From contig CAMBBS010000031.1 of assembly GCA_945863875.1 (NCBI GenBank), positions 1-54,026 on the forward strand: a DNA stretch of 54,026 bases. The letters are read 5' to 3'. A model generated the notes under the pieces. It was not told where the DNA came from and did no database searches. It worked only from the letters and a program-made list of their open reading frames with translations. Positions 8,851-18,892 of the stretch are shown here, piece after piece (the first letter of the stretch is position 1; each line of letters starts with the position of its first letter). The translations under genes and the position numbers were made by a program. The stretch comes from Desulfopila aestuarii DSM 18488. Lineage in GTDB: Bacteria > Desulfobacterota > Desulfobulbia > Desulfobulbales > Desulfocapsaceae.

Positions 8851-8876
8851 AAAAGGTCCCGAAAACGGGACCTTTT
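8851..8876. terminator. Terminator after groEL (symmetrical)
   Basis: AAAAGGTCCCG and CGGGACCTTTT form an 11-bp perfect stem around a four-base loop, with T-runs on either strand. It lies about 45 bases past the groEL stop and can act in both directions. Confidence 0.8.
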
Positions 8877-8920
8877 GTTTACTGCTCAATCTTACCAATC
8901 AGAAAATGATCGGCGATTTC

Positions 8921-10609
<1,689 letters not shown>

Positions 10610-10653
10610 TTAATCTGTACAAATAAACTTTATCCAAAATCGAGAATCTTTTT

Positions 10654-10941
10654 TTACTCTATGATTCCGAGAATATCGTCTTCACGCATAATGAGGTAAT
10701 CTTCCCCATCAAGCTTCACATCGGTACCGCCATATTTAGAAAACAGCACGCGGTCTCCGGCTTTTACCTGCAGGGCAACTCTTTCGCCTTTATCATTTGT
10801 CTTGCCTGGTCCTACGGATATAACTTTTCCCTCTGCCGGTTTTTCCTTGGCACTATCAGGGATAATGATACCACCTGCGGTTTTTGCTTCTTCAGCAAGT
10901 CTCTTCACCAAAAGACGATCATTCAATGGACGAATTTTCAT
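10654..10941 (-). CDS. groES: Co-chaperonin GroES (Hsp10)
   Basis: The 95-residue cap protein forms the heptameric lid on GroEL. It begins [14 protein letters not shown], and the mobile loop [19 protein letters not shown] (about residues 17-35) contains the hydrophobic III tripeptide that docks on GroEL. The [34 protein letters not shown]-terminal half is canonical. The AGGAGG ribosome site nine bases before the ATG is strong. It is the first gene of the groESL operon; a long leader with a heat-shock-like promoter lies upstream. Confidence 0.99.
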   Translation of the reverse strand: MKIRPLNDRLLVKRLAEEAKTAGGIIIPDSAKEKPAEGKVISVGPGKTNDKGERVALQVKAGDRVLFSKYGGTDVKLDGEDYLIMREDDILGIIE

Positions 10942-11029
10942 TACTACCTCCTAACTGTACTAATTAATTGTTTCGAAAAAAAAAAGGGCCCATCGATTAT
11001 ATGTTTACATGGAATCCCAACGTTGTAAG

Positions 11030-11048
11030 CTGCCTGTGTATCAGGCAG
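11030..11048. other. Small hairpin in groESL leader
   Basis: CTGCCTG pairs with CAGGCAG around five bases. It has no T-run, so it is not an obvious terminator. It sits between the predicted promoter and groES and would be in the untranslated leader. Confidence 0.4.
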
Positions 11049-11068
11049 GTGTATCAAACTGCGCAAGA

Positions 11069-11096
11069 ATATAGGGTTTGATTTTTAAAAATCAAG
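11069..11096 (-). promoter_or_regulatory. Candidate heat-shock (sigma-32-like) promoter for groESL, with palindrome
   Basis: On the minus strand CTTGATT, a 13-base spacer and CCCTATAT resemble the sigma-32 pattern (CTTGAAA, 11-15 bases, CCCCATNT). The -35 side overlaps a perfect 18-bp palindrome TTGATTTTTAAAAATCAA. No CIRCE (TTAGCACTC-N9-GAGTGCTAA) is visible, so HrcA control is not supported. Confidence 0.5.
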
Positions 11097-11106
11097 GGCG
11101 CTCTTC

Positions 11107-11160
11107 AAAAAAAACAGGACGGGTTCGGCGGCTTTGACAGGACAAGATAACACCGCCGAA
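11107..11160 (-). terminator. Terminator after ilvE
   Basis: On the minus strand TTCGGCGG pairs with CCGCCGAA (8 bp, 21-base loop), and TTTTTTTT follows after a short spacer. It lies directly past the ilvE stop and before the groESL promoter. Confidence 0.6.
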
Positions 11161-11177
11161 TGATTGATTATTTTTCG

Positions 11178-12260
11178 TTACACGACACGAACAACCCAGT
11201 TAAATGGATCGGCCTGATAACCGTTCTGAATAGCCTGCAGCGCCTGCGATAATCTGGCCGACAACTCTCCGGTTTGGTTGTTGTTAATCACATAACTGCG
11301 GTCTTTATAAAAGAACTCGCCGACCGGGGAAATGACCGCCGCGGTACCCGTGCCAAACGCTTCCCGCAGGCGCCCTTTTTCATTCGCTTCGAGCACTTCA
11401 TCGATAGAAATTGCTCTTTCGACAACATCCACCCCCCAGCTGGAGGCAAGTTTAAGCACCGAATCCCGGGTAAGCCCTCCGAGAATCGACCCTTCCAATG
11501 GCGGAGTTATCAACTGGTCGTCGATTTTAAAGAAAATATTACTCGTCCCCACCTCTTCAACATATTTATGCTCGCAGGCATCCAGCCACAATACCTGTGA
11601 GCATCCGGCTTTTTTGGCAATCTCCGACATATAGAGCGAGGCCGCGTAGTTCCCTGCGGTTTTCGCACTGCCGACACCGCCTTTCACCGCCCGGGCATAC
11701 TCATCACTGACATAGATCCTGGTGGGCTTACACCCTTCCGCGTAATAATCCCCGACAGGACATAAAATTATATAAAAATAATAGACACCGGACGCTTTAA
11801 CGCCAATGGTCGGTTCGACGGCGATCATCGTCGGCCGGATATAAAGCGTCGCACCGGGTGCTGTCGGCACCCAATCTTTTTCCAGATAAATCAACGCCCT
11901 GAGCACCTTGACCATTTTTTCAGCCGAAATTCGCGGCATACACATGCGTAGCGCGGAATTGTTCATACGCTCAAAATTGTCTTTGGGCCGAAACAAGAGC
12001 AGCTGATTGTCTTTCCCCCGATACGCCTTGAGACCTTCAAATATAGCCTGTCCATAATGAAAAACCATGGCAGCAGGGCTGAGCGTAAAATCCTGAAAAG
12101 GACATATTTTTCTGTCATGCCAGCCATTCTCCCGGTCCCATTTCATCAGAAACATGTGGTCCGTAAAATGCACACCAAAACCAAGGTTGTCGGGGGATGG
12201 TTTTTCTTTCCGTTTATCTGCCTTCACTTTTTCCAGCGCGACTTCAAGGTCTTCCCACAT
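11178..12260 (-). CDS. ilvE: Branched-chain amino acid aminotransferase
   Basis: The 360-residue cytosolic PLP enzyme interconverts leucine, isoleucine and valine with their 2-oxo acids using 2-oxoglutarate/glutamate. It is of the longer BCAT type II family, like eukaryotic and many bacterial BCATs: GVHFTDHMFLMKWD near the N-terminus, FHYGQAIFEGLKAYRG (about residues 67-82), the PLP lysine in GGVGSAKTAGNYAAS, and the C-terminal EVGTSNIFFK and EAFGTGTAAVISPV phosphate-binding segments. The size matches the family (about 355-365). The start places the conserved N-terminal helix properly. It is monocistronic, with its own terminator. Confidence 0.96.
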   Translation of the reverse strand: MWEDLEVALEKVKADKRKEKPSPDNLGFGVHFTDHMFLMKWDRENGWHDRKICPFQDFTLSPAAMVFHYGQAIFEGLKAYRGKDNQLLLFRPKDNFERMNNSALRMCMPRISAEKMVKVLRALIYLEKDWVPTAPGATLYIRPTMIAVEPTIGVKASGVYYFYIILCPVGDYYAEGCKPTRIYVSDEYARAVKGGVGSAKTAGNYAASLYMSEIAKKAGCSQVLWLDACEHKYVEEVGTSNIFFKIDDQLITPPLEGSILGGLTRDSVLKLASSWGVDVVERAISIDEVLEANEKGRLREAFGTGTAAVISPVGEFFYKDRSYVINNNQTGELSARLSQALQAIQNGYQADPFNWVVRVV

Positions 12261-12530
12261 TCTATCAATCTCCTCAATACACTAATTTTTGCACTTATTT
12301 TTCTTTGCTTAATTCAACGAAGGATATATACTTTTGGCTACCGTTTGAGCAGCAACATCACTCCAGGCCTTGCCGTTTTGGCAGGCCAGAATACCTTAGC
12401 TGCGGGTTTCATTGCAACGCAATTTCATTTTCCCTGCCAACCCTGATAAATAGAACGCTCTCACATGCCCATCGACATGGGCACAAGCGCCTGTAACAGA
12501 CCAATCCTGCGAGACCAAAAAAGAACAGCG

Positions 12531-13628
12531 ATGAGTAACACCCCATCAACACTTCAGTTTAACAACCAGCCGCCCAGCTCGGCGAGTGTGAAATACTTTC
12601 TCTTGGTATTCATAATTTCGATTTTTTTCTTTGGCCGCATACTCTGGCCATTCTGGTCTATTCTCGTGCTGTCGTTCCTGCTGACCAATCTCTTTCGACC
12701 GATTTACTGCTTCATCTGCAGAAAGCTGCCGGACTCGGTGGCCTCAGCTCTCACCTGTCTTTTGATCATCGCTATCGTGATCATCCCTCTGGTTTTTTTT
12801 ATTTTCGCCCTTACCGACGAAGCGCTTAACCTCTACAGCTGGGGAAGAGACAGCCGCGTCGGGTTGAAACTGCAGGTTTTTCTGCAGGAAAGTCCCTTCG
12901 TCCTGCAAATTGAGAAGCAGTTACGGGAGGTCGGATTTCGGTTTAATCCTTCCCAGGTAACGGAGACTTTTTCTTATCTTGTGAAAAACGGCGGCTTGCT
13001 GCTTTATAACCAGGCCAGCGGCTGGGCGGCAAATATTCTGCAGTTTCTCTTTCTCTTTTTTATCATGATCCTGGTTATCTTTTTTCTCCTGATGGATCAA
13101 CCAAAACTCATTGACTATATGATCCGCCTCTCTCCTCTCCCGGAAGACGAAAACCATCTGCTGATAAATAAATTTCATCAAATAGCCAACGCGATTCTCA
13201 AAGGAAACGGCATCTGCGGCCTGATCCAGGGTATTCTCGGTGGAGCCGTCTTTTCCATCATGGGCCTCAATTCCCCCCTGCTCTGGGGCTCTATTATGGC
13301 AGTTCTCGCTTTCCTGCCGATTTTCGGCATAGGCCTGGTAATGGTTCCGACTGCATTATTTCTAGCGCTCACCAACCGAATGACTGAAGGTATCTTTCTG
13401 TTTATCTTCTATATTTTTCTTTCAGGAACCATGGAGTATATCGTCAAACCAAAAATGGTCGGCACCCAGGTAAAAATGCACACCCTGCTGGTGTTTCTTT
13501 CAATCATCGGCGGCCTGAGCGTGTACGGCATTCTCGGCATCATCTATGGCCCGCTGATCATAACCGCTTTTCTCACCCTCTCGGATATCTATCTCAAAAG
13601 ATACGACCAGCGCATTCAACGTATGTAA
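12531..13628 (+). CDS. AI-2E family transporter (PerM/UPF0118)
   Basis: The 365-residue multi-pass membrane protein shows the family layout. Three N-terminal helices begin at VKYFLLVFIISIFFFG, a soluble amphipathic region follows (about residues 115-175), and then come the conserved C-terminal helices with ALPIFG-like AFLPIFGIGLVMVPTAL, the polar MEYIVKPKMVGTQVKMHTLLVF segment and GIIYGPLIITAFLTL. That IVKPK...HTLLVFLSIIGG signature is diagnostic of AI-2E/PerM proteins. An ATG 22 codons upstream would also fit, but MSNTPSTLQ gives a more usual N-terminus; neither start has a strong ribosome site. Substrate is unknown. It has no operon partner. Confidence 0.9.
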   Translation: MSNTPSTLQFNNQPPSSASVKYFLLVFIISIFFFGRILWPFWSILVLSFLLTNLFRPIYCFICRKLPDSVASALTCLLIIAIVIIPLVFFIFALTDEALNLYSWGRDSRVGLKLQVFLQESPFVLQIEKQLREVGFRFNPSQVTETFSYLVKNGGLLLYNQASGWAANILQFLFLFFIMILVIFFLLMDQPKLIDYMIRLSPLPEDENHLLINKFHQIANAILKGNGICGLIQGILGGAVFSIMGLNSPLLWGSIMAVLAFLPIFGIGLVMVPTALFLALTNRMTEGIFLFIFYIFLSGTMEYIVKPKMVGTQVKMHTLLVFLSIIGGLSVYGILGIIYGPLIITAFLTLSDIYLKRYDQRIQRM

Positions 13629-13680
13629 CGCAGACAAAATTCCTCAACCCGGGCGGACGCCTTAGGAGCTGTTACGAAAT

Positions 13681-13736
13681 AACCCGGCCACTTTCACCCA
13701 TTGCATTACGGCTCCTCAGGCCGTTCCGGGTTTTCC
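13681..13736 (+). terminator. Possible terminator after the AI-2E gene
   Basis: AACCCGG pairs with CCGGGTT across a long, imperfect loop, followed by TTCC TTTG. It lies between convergent genes. The large loop makes the call weak. Confidence 0.35.
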
Positions 13737-13765
13737 TTTGGCCATGTTATTTTTTTGACAACGGC

Positions 13766-15073
13766 TTAAGCAAAGTCAATGGGAATGACATCCCAACACG
13801 TCACCATCTCCCTGGACCAGGTAACGACACGGGCTTTGGCATCCTGGGAGACGATAATGCCCAGGACATCCTGGAGCTTATGACAGAGATAATAGAGCGA
13901 CCGGTGCCGTGTGCCGACGCTCTCAACCAGCTCCACCCGTCTTCGGAGCGCCTCCGGGTCAAGGGCCAGAGCGACACTCCCACCCACCTCCATCGTACCC
14001 TGGATGATACCGCCAAAACCAATGAGTTCAAGTCCCTCGGTGGTCACCACGGCACCGTCCACGCCTGTCAATCGAGCAATAAAACGGGCAAACTTGAACA
14101 TCCGCTCATCGAGCTGGGCCAGTTCTTCCGTTTGCAGAGAGACATAATCCTTCCATCCGGCCTGATAATCAGACCCATAGAGCCGGCCGCAGTTTCTCGC
14201 CAGAACCTCCATGATCTGCAGGACGATTCTTCTCAGCTGGTTGCGGGCCCCATCATCGGCAAAACGATATTTAAGATCGATATAGGGATTATTCCGGACC
14301 ACAAGTTTCTCCATCCCGGCGGGAAAAGAGATGATCGCTCCACCATGACCTGATCGGCGCATCGTACTGATAACATGCTTAAAAAATTGTAGATAGAGGA
14401 TAGGGACAAAAGTGGGATCGATCTGCGCCCACTCATGCCGCCCTATACTCTGGTTTTGTTCATGCAGCAGGGCCAGCTTCGTGCGCACCCGACCAAACCT
14501 CTCAGCGACCCATTGCGACTGAAAAACATTAGTCGAAGGAGAAATAATATTTCCACCAGTCAACTGGGCAAGTATGTCCAGCCCTCGACAGACAATCAGG
14601 CGTCCCGAGCCCACGACATTAATACCAAGGGCCGAGGGCAGGGGAGTTGCCTGCTTACTGCCGCCATGAATGAGATGCATCCATTTCGAGCCGGAATGGA
14701 TCAACCCCCAGATCTGCAACCCTTCTGATAGACTGTAGCGTATACCGATGAGTGAATTATTATAATCCGTTGATGGCCCAAGCTTTAAAAGTTCGTACTC
14801 GTTATAGGGCCTCGGCTCCGAAAAGACCAAGGTAAACAACCCTTTTGATTCGCCTTGTCCACCCAGATCAATATCTTCCGGCTCACAGAGCATGATCCTG
14901 AAACGAAGCCCGCGCGCCTCCTCCTGCATCTGGCTTACCTGATAACAGGTGGACACAAGCTCTTCCAGAACATCAAAATCAGGCAGTTTGATATAACTCT
15001 CCGTACCCCTGCCACCGATTCGCCAGAGAGAAAGAAGTTCAAATACCAGATCTTTTGGATACTTATGCGTCAT
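13766..15073 (-). CDS. DisA_N-like diadenylate cyclase with sensor-like N-terminal region (DACNV type)
   Basis: The C-terminal third (about residues 322-420) matches the DAC/DisA_N fold that makes cyclic di-AMP from two ATP. The catalytic Asp-Gly-Ala is present in TGVDGAVVTTEGLELIGFGG (D339-G340-A341) and the ATP-binding RHR in ESVGTRHRSLYYLCHKL (R389-H390-R391), followed by the typical DVLGIIVSQDAKARVVTW strands. The first 320 residues match no domain I can name; proteins of this layout have been described as having a probable sensor region fused to DAC (DACNV group). There is no membrane segment, so it is likely cytosolic. It lies downstream of the YkgJ/CheW-HDAC/NtrC set on the same strand but 245 bases away, so co-transcription is uncertain. 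Activity is inferred from motifs only. Confidence 0.75.
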   Translation of the reverse strand: MTHKYPKDLVFELLSLWRIGGRGTESYIKLPDFDVLEELVSTCYQVSQMQEEARGLRFRIMLCEPEDIDLGGQGESKGLFTLVFSEPRPYNEYELLKLGPSTDYNNSLIGIRYSLSEGLQIWGLIHSGSKWMHLIHGGSKQATPLPSALGINVVGSGRLIVCRGLDILAQLTGGNIISPSTNVFQSQWVAERFGRVRTKLALLHEQNQSIGRHEWAQIDPTFVPILYLQFFKHVISTMRRSGHGGAIISFPAGMEKLVVRNNPYIDLKYRFADDGARNQLRRIVLQIMEVLARNCGRLYGSDYQAGWKDYVSLQTEELAQLDERMFKFARFIARLTGVDGAVVTTEGLELIGFGGIIQGTMEVGGSVALALDPEALRRRVELVESVGTRHRSLYYLCHKLQDVLGIIVSQDAKARVVTWSREMVTCWDVIPIDFA

Positions 15074-15318
15074 AGGATGCGAAATTTAAGAAATATAAAG
15101 GACCATCAATTTCCACAAATGATGGAAATCACCAGGACATTGCAGGAGGGGCGGTACACCTTGCAACGTGTTGCAGGCAAGGAAGATATTCACGCGTTAT
15201 TGGTCGCGGAATCAACTGTACATCGTCTCTGAATTGCAAATAATAAGAGATTACAAGAAACAAGGAAACTCTTTTGTTGCAGAATCGACCATTTCCCAGA
15301 GCACACACGCCCCGGATG

Positions 15319-15747
15319 TCACTTCAACGGCAAACCATAACTGTCCTGGCCGAGCAGATGAATGGCGCTGTCCCCGCCAAAAAGCTGGAGAAAACTGTCA
15401 TCCGCCAGATTACACCGAAACCCGCGGCAGGTCTTCGGACGGTAGTGATACAGTTTGCAATAATACTTGTCGTTCCGGTGTTCCAGAAAGACACACCCCT
15501 TGTCATCGGGATGGATCATATACACCTTGCCTTTGCTCTTGGCCTCGACGGTTGCCGCCTCAAGACCCTGCGCACGAATGGCGGCCATGTTGACATCTAC
15601 GCCGACATGGCCACCCATTTTTGATATAAAATCAACCTCATCAGGTTGCAGGACTATCTTTCTGTACTTCTTGCAGCAGGTGCCGCATTGACGGCACTCC
15701 GTAAAAATCGTCCGCAGCGCATCTTCATCGACATGATTTTCAGACAT
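15319..15747 (-). CDS. YkgJ-family cysteine-cluster protein
   Basis: The 142-residue cytosolic protein has the YkgJ/UPF0153 cysteine pattern: FTECRQCGTCCKKY (C18, C21, C24, C25), GCVFLEH, YYCKLYHYRPKTCRGFRC. These cysteines are thought to bind Zn or an Fe-S cluster; the biochemical role of the family is unknown. The start is nine bases after the stop of the CheW-HDAC chimera on the same strand, with AGGAGGGG-like sequence in between, so the two are very likely co-transcribed and translationally coupled. Confidence 0.88.
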   Translation of the reverse strand: MSENHVDEDALRTIFTECRQCGTCCKKYRKIVLQPDEVDFISKMGGHVGVDVNMAAIRAQGLEAATVEAKSKGKVYMIHPDDKGCVFLEHRNDKYYCKLYHYRPKTCRGFRCNLADDSFLQLFGGDSAIHLLGQDSYGLPLK

Positions 15748-15756
15748 TTTCCCCTC

Positions 15757-17283
15757 CTATTGTAAGGTCCAATAATTGCGTAATGGATGATTTTTGATAA
15801 GTTGATTGGCACGTTCGGAAAAGAACACGCCGATACGGTCCGGCCGCGTCGTCAAAAGACTCTCACAAGTCGTCAGAACACAGGCCTCGAGAGAAACAGG
15901 ATTATATCCGCCTTCAAGGACCATCAGCAGCCGGTTGCCACAGGTGTCCTGGGCATACTGCTTGAGCATCGACGTAACCAGCCCGTACCATTCCGTAGAG
16001 AGCAGGGTACCGCTGATCGTCTCGTCCTTATGGCCGTCGTAGCCGGCGGAGACGAGGATTATCTGGGGCAGGTACTGTTCCACCACACTCTGCAGGATAC
16101 GGCCGAGCAAAAAGGTATATTCCGCATCACCAAACTGGGCAAACACCGGAATATTAATGGTATAACCCTCGCCTTTGCCCTCACCGACCTCCGTCATCTC
16201 GCCGGAAAAGGGAAAAATTCCCCGCTGGTGCAGGGAAATGAATAAAACCTCGTCGGTATCGAAAAAAAACTTCCTGCGTGCCGTTGCCATGACGGATGGA
16301 TTTTTACACATTCCCATGGACATAATCTCATTTTCTGGAATCGTTTCGATCGTTGTCACCTCATCGACGATGATCCCCACCGCGCATTCGTCGCTGGTAA
16401 GCACGAGAATCCTGGAATTTTCACCCATAGACTCTTCGCCGATCAGACCGGCGCCGCGCAAAATCCGCCCGGCCTTCAAGACCGGAATGGTCCGCCCTCT
16501 CAGGGTCAGGGTGCCGTCGATATCCCCGTGTTTAAAAATATCCTCAAGGGACCCACTGAAACTGGGGTCTTCTTCTGCAACTTCTCGTTGATACATATGT
16601 TTTTCGGCATCGAAAAAGGTTATTTCCTGGGTACACTCGACCGGTATGCCAAACGATTGTCCGGCAAAATTGAACACCACATAACGAAGGTATTTTGTTT
16701 CTTTTTTATTGTTTTTTTCGTCCTGCAGCGTCTCGCCGATCTTCTCCAGCTCAAGGGATTTTCCGAAAAAGAGGCAATTGAGATCCAGGAGTTCCACCGT
16801 TCTCCGGTCCTTTTTTGTTTGAATAAGGGCAGAGATGATCTTGTCGTCGGTCTGCAGGGCGCCATCGATTTTGCGGACATCGGCCACGCTTGCGGCAAAC
16901 ACTTCCTTGATCTCGTCAAAAAGCAATCCGTGGCGTCGATGAAAGAGTTTGACCACAGCAACCAATGCCCCCGCATCGTACTCCTTATCTGCCAGTCCAA
17001 GCCGTTTCTTCAGATTAATGATCGGAATGGTATCCTCGCGCAGATGCATGATCCCTTCGACGAAGTCAACGCTGGCCGGGAGCTGTCGTATCGTGCCGGT
17101 TATCGGCGTTGCTTCCGTGACGCTTTCTGCCCGGATTGCAATCTCCAGGCCTTGCGCCTTGTCGAGTAAAAAAGATGCAAACAAACTTGCCAGTGACAGT
17201 CCGCACCACAGTCGGATTTTTTTATCGAATAGAAAAATGTTCTCATGCTTATGCCGGATTCTGGGAAAAATACCTGTTAACAT
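15757..17283 (-). CDS. Chimeric protein: two CheW domains fused to a C-terminal half of a histone-deacetylase fold
   Basis: The 508-residue frame joins unrelated parts. Residues about 40-172 and 198-335 are CheW-like domains: VDFVEGIMHLREDTIPIINLKKRL, then YVVFNFAGQSFGIPVECTQEI and GRTIPVLKAGRIL with VGIIVDEVTTIETIP. From about residue 338 the sequence switches to the arginase/deacetylase fold: DTDEVLFISLHQRGIFPFSG, IILVSAGYDGHKDE with metal ligand D416, and VLEGGYNPVSLEAC with Y460. The N-terminal half of a deacetylase is absent, including the His-His pair and the Asp-x-His metal ligands (DxHHGNGT region), so catalysis is not expected. The start has a strong AAGGAAGG site. The junction lies where CheW should end and where the deacetylase lacks its first half, as an in-frame deletion would leave. 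It follows the NtrC gene by 226 bases. Confidence 0.85.
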   Translation of the reverse strand: MLTGIFPRIRHKHENIFLFDKKIRLWCGLSLASLFASFLLDKAQGLEIAIRAESVTEATPITGTIRQLPASVDFVEGIMHLREDTIPIINLKKRLGLADKEYDAGALVAVVKLFHRRHGLLFDEIKEVFAASVADVRKIDGALQTDDKIISALIQTKKDRRTVELLDLNCLFFGKSLELEKIGETLQDEKNNKKETKYLRYVVFNFAGQSFGIPVECTQEITFFDAEKHMYQREVAEEDPSFSGSLEDIFKHGDIDGTLTLRGRTIPVLKAGRILRGAGLIGEESMGENSRILVLTSDECAVGIIVDEVTTIETIPENEIMSMGMCKNPSVMATARRKFFFDTDEVLFISLHQRGIFPFSGEMTEVGEGKGEGYTINIPVFAQFGDAEYTFLLGRILQSVVEQYLPQIILVSAGYDGHKDETISGTLLSTEWYGLVTSMLKQYAQDTCGNRLLMVLEGGYNPVSLEACVLTTCESLLTTRPDRIGVFFSERANQLIKNHPLRNYWTLQ

Positions 17284-17509
17284 TTGCAGACGCCTTCCTT
17301 TTTCGCGTAATGAGCAGCATTAACCGTGCCAGTCGGCTCACTGCCTCTTAGAATAGCTTTATCTTTATATTTTCTTCATCTTACGACATGAACAGGAAAA
17401 AGGACGGACAAGGAAAAAGCCGCAACAGCTGTCCATAAAAGTGAACAATTCATCTTTTTTGTACAGGAAGGAGGGAGGCCCGGCTGTCGAGACGGCAGGA
17501 ATACCGTCG

Positions 17510-18892
17510 TCAGGAGAAAGACATGCGGTATTTTTCAAGGAGCTGATACAGACGGGTTCTGGAAATCCCGGAGAGCCGGACGGCCTCGGTAACATTACCT
17601 CCGGCGACACCCTTCAGGTCGCAGAGATAATCAAGTTCGCACTTTGTTTTGTAGGCAGCCCAGGTCGGCACAACCTTTCCTGTCGCATCCGCCGGCAAGG
17701 CATTTCTCGCCTTCACCCCGGCCCGAGCCTGCTGGATCCGGAAAATTTCCGGGAGATGGATGGCAAAACAGGTTGGCCCCAAAAGCGGATTGGTGAACAC
17801 CTGCTCCATAATCTGGTACAATTCCCGAACATTGCCCGGCCAGTCGTAGGCCAGAAGGGCCTCGGTGAAATCAGCAGCGACACCTTTTATTTCCAGCCCA
17901 TAACGTCGGCACAGCTTGGCGATGAAATACGGAACAAGCTCAGGGACATCTTCTTGCCGGCTTTTCAATTCCGGCAGCTCGATGCTATACGCCTGCAACC
18001 AGAAGAGAAGATCATGTCTGAAGCTTTTCTGAGCGACACATTGCTGCAAATCTCTGTTGGTGGCGGCAACAACGCGAAAATCGCTGTACATCTGCTGTGT
18101 TGAGCCGACCGGCCGGTATTCGTGTTCCTGGAGAAGACGCAGGAATGTTTTCAGGATATTCAGCGGGAGCTCGCCGACTTCATCGAGAAAAAGGGTACCG
18201 CCGTGGGCATGTTTGACGAGGCCGTCCTGCGTCGAATCAGCATTGGTAAATGCTCCTTTCATGTAGCCGAGCAGCGCATTCTCGATAAGGGTTTCCGCGA
18301 GAGAGGCGCAATCGACAACGACAAAATTTTTCTCGGCCCGTCGGCTGTTTTCATGGATGGCCCTGGCGAAGCGCTCCTTACCGGTACCGGTGACGCCGCT
18401 CACCAGCACACTCACGTCGGAAGATGACGCCCGGGCAAGCTGGTCGAGACATTTCCTCATAGCCGGACCGCGGCCGATTATGGCATCCCGCTTCAGGGCA
18501 ACGGGGACCGCCGTGACCTTCTGTTTCTCCCTTCTGTACTGCGGGACACGGGTCAACTGCAGGGAGAGCTCTCTGACCACATAGGGCTTTTCGATATAGC
18601 TCCAGGCACCGCTGACTATGGCCTTTTCGGCGCCATCCGCTTCGCCCTGACCAGTGACAATAATGACTTCCGGCTTGGAGGCACAGGCCGTAATGGTCGG
18701 GAGATACTCCAGTCCATTGCCGTCCGGCAGCTGCACATCAAGGAGAACGATATCAAAGGGTATCTGCCGCAACAGAGCAAGCCCGGTTGCCAGCGTCGCA
18801 GCCGACGCAGCATCATGGCCACCTGCCGCCAACTGCTCCAGGAGCATGTCCGCCAACACACCATCATCGTCAATGACTAAAATTTTTGCCAT
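17510..18892 (-). CDS. Sigma-54-dependent response regulator (NtrC family)
   Basis: The 460-residue activator has a receiver domain (residues 1-115, MAKILVIDDDG, phosphoacceptor in IVLLDVQLPDGNG, K in YIEKPY). An AAA+ domain follows (about residues 140-370), with Walker A GVTGTGKERFA, Walker B GGTLFLDEVGELP, and the sensor/arginine region YDWPGNVRELYQIMEQ. The Fis-type helix-turn-helix is at the end (GNVTEAVRLSGISRTRLYQLLEKY). It would drive sigma-54 RNA polymerase at enhancers. The sigma-54 contact loop reads GAFTNA rather than GAFTGA, an unusual change. The ATG lies inside the end of the preceding receiver gene (23-base overlap), so both belong to one operon with the broken kinase upstream. 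Confidence 0.95.
   Translation of the reverse strand: MAKILVIDDDGVLADMLLEQLAAGGHDAASAATLATGLALLRQIPFDIVLLDVQLPDGNGLEYLPTITACASKPEVIIVTGQGEADGAEKAIVSGAWSYIEKPYVVRELSLQLTRVPQYRREKQKVTAVPVALKRDAIIGRGPAMRKCLDQLARASSSDVSVLVSGVTGTGKERFARAIHENSRRAEKNFVVVDCASLAETLIENALLGYMKGAFTNADSTQDGLVKHAHGGTLFLDEVGELPLNILKTFLRLLQEHEYRPVGSTQQMYSDFRVVAATNRDLQQCVAQKSFRHDLLFWLQAYSIELPELKSRQEDVPELVPYFIAKLCRRYGLEIKGVAADFTEALLAYDWPGNVRELYQIMEQVFTNPLLGPTCFAIHLPEIFRIQQARAGVKARNALPADATGKVVPTWAAYKTKCELDYLCDLKGVAGGNVTEAVRLSGISRTRLYQLLEKYRMSFS

Larger units (their letters stand above)
8551..8852 (+). repeat. 12-bp direct repeat flanking tRNA-Met
   Basis: ATCAAACGACAA occurs at 8551-8562 on the integrase side and again at 8841-8852 between tRNA-Met and the groEL terminator. 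The copies are identical and bracket the tRNA and its terminator. It could be a trace of a recombination event or chance. Confidence 0.4.

Noticed and set aside
10942-11160. CIRCE element of groESL
   Set aside because: The inverted repeat TTAGCACTC-N9-GAGTGCTAA is absent on both strands.
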